This document shows, in pieces, positions 35,189-44,500 of a stretch of DNA of 64,000 nucleotides; position 1 is the stretch's first letter, and each line of letters starts with the position of its first letter. The position numbers were made by a program, and so were the translations under genes. The stretch is from SOIL31 sp964636815 (lineage in GTDB: Bacteria; Babelota; Babeliae; Babelales; Vermiphilaceae). The stretch lies in contig CAZWTF010000001.1 of assembly GCA_964636815.1 (NCBI GenBank), forward strand, positions 62,001-126,000. Direction: 5' to 3'. The notes under the pieces were generated by a model. The model did not search any database. It had not been told where the DNA came from and saw nothing but the letters and a program-made list of their open reading frames with translations.

Positions 35189-35686
35189 ATGCCAGGATAT
35201 AAAGGTCATTTGGTTGGCGGAATTATCGTATTTGGGCTGCTTTTGGTGGTTTTAATGCATCTTATTTTTACCCAGCAGCCATCGCATCTTGTTATGGGTG
35301 AATGGCTATTATGTACTTTGGCAGGTGCATTGTTCCCTGATATTGATGTTAAAAGCAAGGGACAAAAATATTTTTATTATGTGGCATTTGTTTGTTTGGC
35401 AGTTTTGACGTATCAACAGCGCTTTCAGATGCTTACCTGTTTCAGTTTTGTGATGATTACCCCAATGCTTGTGCGTCATCGGGGTATTTTTCATAATCCA
35501 TGGTTTGTGATAGTGTTGCCTCTTGTAGTATGGATTGGTGTTGCATCATTGTTGCCGCACAAAGCAACGTATCTTTTTATTGATACGTTGTTTTTTATTG
35601 GAGGTGCACTTTCACATCTTTGGCTTGATTTTGGAACACGTCAGTTTTGGAGTAAATTATTGGTGCGCTCCAAAAAGAAATGGTAA
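35189..35686 (+). CDS. Membrane-bound metal-dependent hydrolase, YdjM/DUF457-like
   Basis: 165 residues, four or more hydrophobic segments. Conserved polar motifs: GHLVGG at the N-terminus, LFPDIDVKSKG, RHRGIFHNPW and SHLWLDFGTRQF, typical of the YdjM/DUF457 integral membrane family with a putative metal site. The reaction is unknown. Ribosome site AAAGGTG. Confidence 0.82.
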   Translation: MPGYKGHLVGGIIVFGLLLVVLMHLIFTQQPSHLVMGEWLLCTLAGALFPDIDVKSKGQKYFYYVAFVCLAVLTYQQRFQMLTCFSFVMITPMLVRHRGIFHNPWFVIVLPLVVWIGVASLLPHKATYLFIDTLFFIGGALSHLWLDFGTRQFWSKLLVRSKKKW

Positions 35687-35700
35687 TTAATCCGTAAGAT

Positions 35701-36687
35701 TTATATATTTTGATATCTCTTTGCGCCAAGCTCAAGCAATAGTGCTATAGCTTTTGCATTTTCTTGTTCGTAGAAATAATCAAGAATTGTTTTATGTTCA
35801 TTTCCAAGAGCTCTATTTAAGTAAAACAATTTTTTTTGCAATAATTTTTGAGGAATTTCTTTTCTATAGGTAATAACTGCCTTTTGGAATAATTTGATAC
35901 TATTTTCGCGTATTATTTTTTTTGTATTTTTTTGTTTTAAAAGAACCGTAAAACATTGTATTGCATTATCCTCTAAGGATTGAGTAATTAAAAATTTTTG
36001 TCCTGTTTGCGTGGGGGATTTTTGCTGATAGAGTTTTTTAAGTGTTTCAGCATTATCTGACCATACAGCATTGAGATAGAGTAGGAATGAAAAGTCACGA
36101 TTGTCAGTAGTATACAAACATTGCTTTATATATGGTGGAACAGATGTTTTATCATAAGAATTTTTCCAGCATGTATTCTTAGGATGGTATCTTGATTCAA
36201 TTAAAAGTCGTGCTAATTCAGGTTTTTTATTTTGTATCGCAATCATAGCGGGATATAATGAGGCCTTATGTGATTCAACGTTAAGCTGTATACCTCCGCT
36301 TGTAACAGGTAAGTTATCTATGATCCATTGTATTGATTGACTATCTTCTTCATAAGTACAGTCAAATAAGATTAACATTGTAAAAACAGGCATATTATGC
36401 CAATTTTTTTGTTGGCGCTTTTGATCGTATTTTTTTGCGAGATTGTTAGGCATGAATTGCCAATTCGGTCTTGTTTGCCAGTTAACATCTCTTTTAGCCC
36501 ACCTTTTACAGACTAATCGCATGTCAGCACGATCTTTTTTGTGTACAAGTTTAAAAAATATTTGGGGAATGTCATGATGTGTGAGCATATCATCTATTAT
36601 TGATTGGTTTTCAGTAAGCATTCCAAAGATTGGCATAGATAACAATGTGATAAGTAAGGAGATTTGTATGGAAAATAATTTGTTCAT
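35701..36687 (-). CDS. Exported F-box/ankyrin-like protein
   Basis: 328 residues. Signal peptide ends IFG followed by Met. Residues about 35-62 form an F-box: a DIPQIFFKLVHKKDRADM segment followed by RLVCKRWAK. Further on, segments such as SLYPAMIAIQNKKPELARLL and the C-terminal TILDYFYEQENAKAIALLLELGA look like ankyrin repeats. Host-directed F-box proteins of intracellular bacteria recruit SKP1 ubiquitin ligases; here that is inference. Co-transcribed with tatD and the YbaK-like gene (11-nt gap). Confidence 0.75.
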   Translation of the reverse strand: MNKLFSIQISLLITLLSMPIFGMLTENQSIIDDMLTHHDIPQIFFKLVHKKDRADMRLVCKRWAKRDVNWQTRPNWQFMPNNLAKKYDQKRQQKNWHNMPVFTMLILFDCTYEEDSQSIQWIIDNLPVTSGGIQLNVESHKASLYPAMIAIQNKKPELARLLIESRYHPKNTCWKNSYDKTSVPPYIKQCLYTTDNRDFSFLLYLNAVWSDNAETLKKLYQQKSPTQTGQKFLITQSLEDNAIQCFTVLLKQKNTKKIIRENSIKLFQKAVITYRKEIPQKLLQKKLFYLNRALGNEHKTILDYFYEQENAKAIALLLELGAKRYQNI

Positions 36688-36698
36688 GGCAAACTTCC

Positions 36699-37184
36699 TT
36701 ATCGCGTTGGAAGATCTATAAATTGATAATCATGATGCGTAAGACTTAAAAATTGCTTAATCCCTTCAAATGGAATAGTAAGCGTTGCAGTGTTGATCAG
36801 CGGATGGCATTGCAATGTTTTATCTTTGAGATTACTGTCAAAAATAACGGTCACAAGATTCAGTGTATCATTGATAAGGCCAAGTACTGTCACAGATCCT
36901 GGAGTAACACCTAAATATTTGTATAAGCGTTCTTCAGATGCAAAACTGAGATTTGATACATCAAGGATAAATCGCAACTGTTTTAAATCTATCTGTTTTT
37001 CTTTACCAACAATCACCAAAAAGTGGTGATCTGTTCTTTTATCATATAAAAAAAGATTTTTAATTGATGCACCAGGCATTTTTGGGCATACCGCATCTGC
37101 TTGCTCACAGGTGAATGCTGCGGGGTGATCAAAACGTTCGTAGGGGATGTTGTTGGTATCAAGGAATGTGTAGATGTTATTCAT
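36699..37184 (-). CDS. YbaK/ProX-type trans-editing deacylase
   Basis: Hydrolyses mischarged tRNA, most likely Ala-tRNAPro (PrdX/ProXp-ala type). 161 residues; signature LDTNNIPYERFDHPAAFTCEQAD, KNLFLYDKRTDHHFLVIV and FASEERLYKYLGVTPGSVTVLGLIND. Overlaps tatD by four bases (ATGA). Confidence 0.9.
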   Translation of the reverse strand: MNNIYTFLDTNNIPYERFDHPAAFTCEQADAVCPKMPGASIKNLFLYDKRTDHHFLVIVGKEKQIDLKQLRFILDVSNLSFASEERLYKYLGVTPGSVTVLGLINDTLNLVTVIFDSNLKDKTLQCHPLINTATLTIPFEGIKQFLSLTHHDYQFIDLPTR

Positions 37185-38002
37185 ATTTTAATTCTTTCAC
37201 TAAGATCAAATAAGCGCAGCGCATTTTGTGTAGTTTGCTCTGCAATAGTTTCAAAAGTTTCACCACGTAATTCTGCAATATACTGTGCAATAGTTGCAAT
37301 TTCTTTAGGGTGATTTTGCTTGCCGCGAATGTTTTGTGGTGGTAAGAATGGTGCATCAGTTTCTAACACGATATTTTTTAAGTTGATGTTGGTAACAACG
37401 TTACGCAATTCATTATTTTTTGGATAGGTAACTGTTCCGCCAATACCAAGAACAAATCCCCAATCAGTGACTGTGTTTGCAAATGTTTGATCATAAGCAA
37501 AACAGTGCATAGTTGCGCGTGTGATATTGTGTTTATATTCTTCTAATATTTTTAATGTTTCATCATACGCATCGCGACTGTGCACAATGAGTGCAAGATC
37601 ATTTTCTAATGCAAGTTCTATTTGTGCTTTAAATGCATCACGTTGGCGATTAAGATTGTAATCTGGATAATGCATATCAATACCGCATTCACCAATGCCA
37701 ACAATTTTGTTTTTTTCTTTGTGAGTAACCCATGATTTTAGTAATGCTAAATCCTCTTGCCATGTATCAGAATCATTAGGATGAATACCAACTGTTGCAA
37801 AAACAGAATTGAATGTTTGAGCGAGTAGGATGCAGTTTTGGTTCTCAATCTTGCGAGTTCCAACATTAATAATTAAAGAAACTCTTGCCTCATTAGCTTC
37901 ATTAATGATAGTTTCTGCTTTTGATATATCAGATTTTTGTAAAGGAGTATCAAAACTGTTTTTTACCATCATGTTTATGTGGCAGTGAGTATCTATAAGC
38001 AT
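37181..38002 (-). CDS. tatD: TatD-family deoxyribonuclease
   Basis: Metal-dependent hydrolase/DNase with a TIM barrel. 273 residues from ATG 38002, starting MLIDTHCHIN at the family start. Metal motifs HxH (THCH), GIGECGIDMHY, IVHSRDAYDE, ATMHCFAY and LETDAPFL are intact. Divergent from the HU gene. Confidence 0.93.
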   Translation of the reverse strand: MLIDTHCHINMMVKNSFDTPLQKSDISKAETIINEANEARVSLIINVGTRKIENQNCILLAQTFNSVFATVGIHPNDSDTWQEDLALLKSWVTHKEKNKIVGIGECGIDMHYPDYNLNRQRDAFKAQIELALENDLALIVHSRDAYDETLKILEEYKHNITRATMHCFAYDQTFANTVTDWGFVLGIGGTVTYPKNNELRNVVTNINLKNIVLETDAPFLPPQNIRGKQNHPKEIATIAQYIAELRGETFETIAEQTTQNALRLFDLSERIKI

Positions 38003-38022
38003 GAAAAATCCTTGCAATAAAT

Positions 38023-38051
38023 TTGACAAAATCGTTTTAAATTATTATATC
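38023..38051 (+). promoter_or_regulatory. Promoter for the HU gene
   Basis: Consensus TTGACA at 38023-38028, 17-nt spacer and TATATC at 38046-38051, about 79 nt upstream of the ATG. Confidence 0.6.
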
Positions 38052-38129
38052 TTACACTATTATAAAGAAGTTTTAATGAAGAGACAGTGTTTTTTTAAAT
38101 TTTTACTAACCATAATATGAGGAGTTCTT

Positions 38130-38417
38130 ATGAACAAGAGCGAATTAATAAATGAGCTCAGCGAAGAGACAACATTTAGTAAAATGGATGTTACTCGAGT
38201 GCTTGATTCACTAACACGCGTTATCAGCCGCGCATTAAAAAAAGGTGATAAAGTTTCTATCACAGGATTTGGAAGCTTCTGGATTTCTTGCCGTCCTCCG
38301 CGCAAAGGAATCAATCCTGCAACAAAAGAACGTATTGATTTACCAGAAATTAGCATCCCGCGTTTCAAAGCAGGTAAAAGCTTACGTGAAGTTGTTCGTT
38401 CCGTAAGACTAGGTTAA
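38130..38417 (+). CDS. HU-family DNA-binding protein
   Basis: Histone-like DNA-bending protein. 95 residues. MNKSELINELSEETTFSK at the start, GDKVSITGFGSF (family VSLxGFGTF) in the middle, and the beta-arm RPPRKGINPATKERIDLPEI. GAGGAG ribosome site. Followed by a strong terminator. Confidence 0.95.
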   Translation: MNKSELINELSEETTFSKMDVTRVLDSLTRVISRALKKGDKVSITGFGSFWISCRPPRKGINPATKERIDLPEISIPRFKAGKSLREVVRSVRLG

Positions 38418-38451
38418 TTAAAAAAACTTTTCGCAAGTAGAGTTTTTACAC

Positions 38452-38493
38452 AAAACCCAAGAATCACATAAAGTAATTCTTGGGTTTTTTTTT
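38452..38493 (+). terminator. Intrinsic terminator after HU
   Basis: CCCAAGAAT at 38456-38464 pairs with ATTCTTGGG at 38476-38484 (9 bp, extended by A-T pairs), 11-nt loop, then nine T. Confidence 0.9.
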
Positions 38494-38527
38494 AACTCCA
38501 TTTCCATTACATTCCAATGGGGAGGCC
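38494..38527. repeat. Dispersed intergenic repeat, family 2, copy B
   Basis: AACTCCATTTCCATTACATT then CAATGGGGAGGCC, about 80 percent identical to the copy at 28965. Directly follows the HU terminator. Confidence 0.55.
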
Positions 38528-38549
38528 AATTAAGAAAAAATAAGTTGAG

Positions 38550-41500
38550 TTATATTTTCCATTCAGGAATAGTAGATAAATCTATTTTGTGAGCATCTTT
38601 AAATATAGATTCAAAAAGTTTGATATCAATATCTTTTTCCTTCATAGTTTTTTTAATAATAGATAGGAATTTTTGTTGGATAGTTTTGGAGTACTGTGTG
38701 ATAATATGGATATAATTGCATAAGGCTTTTAAAAAACCATAATTAGAGAATTGTTTTTCTGATACGCCATATTCAAGGGCATTTTTCAAATTTTTTTCTG
38801 ATAGCTGAATGTTTTTTCTGAGTAATAATCCACGCAAATATTCAATTGAAAGAGTAAGGAATGCTTGTGGATGTTTATCTTTTTCCGCAAGCTTCTTGAG
38901 AAGATCCAAATTTCCTTTTGCATTATTGTTGTTCATTTCTTCCGTGGCTTTCAAAAAGTCAGGACTTTCTTTATGGTCTGGATTTTTCAAAAAGGTATTT
39001 ATTGCTTGACCTATAAACGATTCGTTCAGAGATGATCGCAATTCTTCTTCAGTGAGCACAGAATCTTTCTCTGCGTCTCTCCATTCAGGATATGTCTGTA
39101 ATTGTATTTTAACTTCATGAGATATGAGATCATAAAAATCCATTAAATTAATGTCATGCTCGAGCAGAATCTCTTTAATAAGCCATAATGCTTGTTTTTT
39201 GAATTTAATTTCATCGGGCATATATGGTACAGATACCACATTTTGAATAAATTTGCATAATTTATTGAAAAATAAACAGTTACAAAATTGTTCTTTTATT
39301 AAACCTTTATCAAGCGATTTTTTTAAAAAGGCTATTGAAATTAGAAGGCTGTTTTTAGTCTTTTCTTTTTCTAAAAGGTGGTTGGTTGCAATAGTAATGT
39401 CAGCACAAGGGTCACCATTGTTTGAGGCTAACTCCAGAAACATAACGCTTTTTATGCTATCTTTTTGGATAATAGCTGTGAAAGCTTTTTTAAAATCTTC
39501 AGATACGGTGCTATTGGTAAGATCTTTAATGAGTTGTTTTTTGAGCTCAGTGATGTTTTTTTGTTGAACTATCTCTGCTTGATTAACGGTCTTTGCTTGA
39601 TTAAGCATTTCTGTCTTAAATTCATCTATGGTGAAATCTTTTTTTTCTATCGATTCATTCAGAAATGACTTTAATTCGTTTTCAGTGAATTGAGAGTCTT
39701 TCTCTGCTTCTATCCATTCAGGGTATGTGTGTAACTGTATGTTAACCTCATTGGATATTATGTCATAAAAATCTTCTAAACTAATTTTATGCTTAATGAG
39801 TCCTGCTTTAATATGTAATAATAACTGTTTTTTGAATTTAATTTCATCAGGTGTATAGGATACAGAAACTACATGTTGAATAAAATTACATAATTTGTTT
39901 AAAAATAAACTATTACAAAATTGTTGCTCAATTAAGCCATAAGAGAGAGCTTCTTGTAAAGAACACATTGAAAGGAAAAGGCTTTTTCTAGTAACTACTT
40001 TGCCTAAAAGGTAGTTAATGGCGATAGTAATGCAAGCACAAGGATCATGGTTTTCTGCGGCTAATTCCAGAAGTCTAATACCTTCGGAGGCATTTTTTTG
40101 AGCTACAGCTGTGAGAGCTTTTTGAAAATCTTCAGATACATTGTTATTGTTAAGATCTTTAATGAGTTGTTTTTTTACCTCAGTGATGTTTTTCTGTGGA
40201 ACTATCTCTGTTAGTTTGATTGTTTTTGCTTGATTAAGCATTTCTGTTCTAAATTCATCTATGGTGCAATCTTTATTTGCTATTGACTTGTACAGTAATG
40301 ATTGTAATTCTTTTTCAGTGCATACAGATTTTTTTTCCAGCACAACGCTTGATGGTTTTGGTAGTTCTTTTTCTAAAGAGATAACTTTATTGTTTGGCCT
40401 ATTATTATTATTGTTGTTATTATGAGCTGTCCATTCATAAATTGATAATAAATCTATATTCGTACTTTCCTTCACTACCGTGCAAAAAGCGGTTATGTCT
40501 ACACCGTGATCAGTAAGGTTTTGTTTGATGATTTGCAATAAAGATTTTTTAACGATGTATGGCAGACGTTCATTACTTATCAAATTTGACATGCATGAAT
40601 AGAGGGTATATAAAAAGTTGTCACTGCAAAACTGTTTTTCGATCAGACCATACGTAAGAGCTTCTTGCAAATATTCTTCAGCAATATCATAATCTTTTGT
40701 TACACTTATTCCGAGTAAGTAATTCCAAGAAAGAAGCATGAAAGCAGAAGGCATTTTTTTTGTTGTAGCGGCAAAATACATTTCTTTTGCGGCAGTTATT
40801 TTATCTCCTTGTTGAGACGCAGTGAAAGATTTAAGAACGTCTGCAGGAACTTCTGTGTCATTAATATCTTTAACAATAATTTTTCTTGCCTCAGATATTA
40901 TGCGAGGAGTTTCACTCTTAATTTCGTTTTTTCCGGTCCATTCAGGAAGTGATAATAAATCTATGCCAATACTTTCTTTAAATAGAGCATAAAAAGCTTC
41001 CATATCAATCTCGTTATTAGTAAGAGTGTTATTGATTATGGATAATAAATGACGCCTCATTTTTTCAGGATGTTCATCTGTTGTGAGGGTTGTAATAGTA
41101 CTTATTAAAATATTTAAAAACAGTTTATTATGAAACAGTTTTGTTGTGTTGTTTTTTACTAAGCCGCATGAAAGTGCTTTATCCAACATTATTTCTATTT
41201 TGCGATGGTCTTCACTGTTTATTGAGTTTTGCAGATAGATTAATGTCAGTAGTATGCATGCATTGGGAAGATTTTTTTTGCTAGCTTGTTCCAATAATAT
41301 AATAGCGTCTTTATATTTATTTTTTTTGTTAAGGTTTTCTATCGCGGCCTTAAATATTTTATTGTTTTCTGTATAATTTGGATGTTTCACGAGTGCTGTT
41401 GCGTGGGGAGATTGCATTATGAGATCGATTGTGTTAAGGGCATAACCTATTATTTGATCGTTGGTGATTTCTGTTTGATTAGACAACAGTGTACAGAGAT

Positions 41501-44500
41501 TTGTAGGATTAGTTGTGTACGTAATAGAATTGTTTTTATTTTCAGATTCTAGTATTTTCTGACATTTCTCAAATAATTCACGTGAGGGTAGATAGTCAAG
41601 ATCTTTTGCGAGAAATGGCATAAAATCAGATGTATTTACAAGAATATTTTGGTTGCTATTTTTATGCTGATCTATGTATATATTTGCCAATTTATATACT
41701 GCTGGTAGATAACCAGCATGAGAGCTTTGACGCAACAATTTATAATCAATGGTGCCTGTAGTTTTTTCATCCATAAGAGCTAATTTATAATATGCGCTAC
41801 CAAGAAATAGCTGAATGGGGACTAGATATTGTGGATATGCGTTACAAAGTCCTTTTTGTGCTGCAGTAAGATAAATTGTTCCTGCATCAAGCAAATCATC
41901 GTTGTGTTGATACATTGCGCCAAGGGTAAAGGTAGCAATAGCATCTATGAGTGCTATTTTAGATTTTGCATTAGGCGTTGGTTTGTTTGTGGGATTTTGG
42001 CTGTTTATATGGCGTGCAGCATATGGTAATAACGTATCTTTGCAAGATGCACATATGTCTTGTATAAGATCAGAGGCATCTTTTTCAGGATGTTCTTGGC
42101 TTTTTGCTTCATTAAAAAACAGCATTATTTTTTCAAGTTCCTGAGGGTGACCTTTATAGTAATCACAAAGTACGTAGTAGGCCAAAGCAACACCTGTTTT
42201 TGTATACAGTTGTAACGCGTCTATGAGCAAGAGAGTATTGGCTCTTTTGTTGATGCTATTGGTGTTCAGTAATGCCTGACGACTATATCGTAAAATGTCT
42301 GTTACGTTGCTTGTAGAAACATATGTTATTGCATTGCAATAAGGCAATACGACCAGTTGAGCGTTCAAGTTGCCTGTTTGTGCAGCTGATAATAAATAAC
42401 TGGCAAGAGCTCTTTCTTGTTCTACTGATAATTCTGATGGCTGTTTTGCATTGTCGGCAGCTATACAGGCGTTTGCTACAAAACAACACCATTCAATTGC
42501 TTCATCAGTAAAAATAATTTTGTCTAGTATGTATTGTGTATGTTTGTGAATGTGAGTGCATGTGCCAAATCGTATAATATTATTCTTATTATAACTTTTA
42601 AGTTGTTCAAAACATGCCATTATTTGATTATAAGGCATATTGTTGAGATTTTCTGGCAATAGAAATTCTATTTTTTGTAGTAATAGTTTTTCTTTGGTTA
42701 TATTGCGTAAGGTTGATACATCTTGGGCATTGAGTATAAGGTCAATATCTTTAATGGCTTTGTCAAATTGCTCGAGTTTAGCGTGCAATTCCATACGATG
42801 AGATATGTAATCAATGTTGGTTGGGTTATTATCTATTAAAATATTGATATGTTCTAATGCTTTTCTTAAATGGATATTTTTTTCATCCCAATTGTTTATT
42901 GCATCGGCGTTTTGTATACATATATATACGAATGTTTTTAAAAGTTCTTCGTTGTTGATCTGATGTTGTAGATACGTGATTGCTTTGTTGATATTAAGTG
43001 GAATCAGTTTTTGCAGCATTGGAATACGTGTCAGATCATTGCTGTGATTGCAATATGCTTGTACTAACGCTATTCGGGAGAGTCCGAATACAGAACTTTC
43101 TTGTGGAATGTTTTCTAATAACTGTAACGCATTATTAACCAGATCTTGATCATCACTATGATTAAGAATAGTCATCGCTTTTTTGAACAGTAGGTCGCTG
43201 TGGTTATCATATTGTAGTGCTTTATCAAATAATGCTATGCGTGCGCTGTGATCATCAGTTGTTGCCATAGCCCATTCATTGTATAGAGCTGCAACTGTTT
43301 TTTTTGTTTTCTCAACTATTTCTGGTAACAGTTCGTTACTATCAATTGCTGCAACAAAATATGAGATGGTTTTTTCATAATTTGGTATAAGTGTGTTTTG
43401 CATACATAATGCACCAGCAGTAATATTGGTTTCACCATTATAACGTGAAGGTGCTCCAAGGTTTGTGTAAAACTGGGGGCAGGAAATGAGTTTTTTTTGC
43501 CATTCTTGACTGTCAGGGCTTTGTATATCATCAAGGCTTTTTGTTACATATAAGGCTAAGAGGATTGAAGTTTCTGCGAGTAGTGGTAAAATGTGCGGGT
43601 TTTGTTGATTATTGAGTTTTGTGATTAATTTAATCACAAAATCATGGTTTTTTGTTTGAATAAAAAAATCGTTATGGGATGCGATAAGATATAAAATTGT
43701 TTCTTGGTCTTTGAAAAATGTCTTTTTGTTTACGATAAATGATTTTAAGATAGTTTCTAAATCAGTGTCGGATAGTTTTTGTTGTGCTGTGATGTAGATT
43801 TGTGCTTTAAACAGCAGTTCTTGATGTGACAATGGTTGTGGTAATATATTTATATATTTACATGCATTATGCACATCACCTGTCTGTTGATGACTGAGTG
43901 CCATAAAGCAAATGATATCATTGTTCGCATTTTTATTTTTTTCATACGCTTGTTCACAATAAGGTAATAGTTCAGCGCATAGGCCAGATGAGACAAGTTC
44001 AGAGAGTAGAGTGTAATTTTTTTTGATATCAGAAACATCATGTTCGTTATTGATAAAAATTATAATATTTTTTATCAATTGCGCATGCTGTTTATACAAC
44101 TCAGGATTATTTTTTTCTGCGTTATCAAGAATGTTTGCTATGGCATGGTTTTGTGTGTTGGTAGGATTGTGTGAATAGTATTGCAAAGCATATTTAGTGT
44201 GTTTGAGCGCAGCAACATGATTATTTTTGTTTGTATATATGGTAGATAATAGTGTATGCAGCTCTATGCACGTTGTGACTACTTTTTGTTGCTCTGTTGC
44301 ATTTAAGTTACCATCTTTCTGAGCGTACTCAAGGTGACGCAATGCATCGGAAAGCATGTTAGTTTTTTCTGAGATATCCATCTTAGGATTATTGTTGATA
44401 AGGGCATGTATGAGCAATCCTACTTTGTATGATAATACTGGATTAGTTGTGTCTATTTTTTTTAATTGATTATAAATGTTACCGACAAGAGACGAGAGAT

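Noticed and set aside
36790..37029. Plus-strand frame opposite the YbaK-like gene
   Set aside because: It is a shadow of the confident minus-strand gene.
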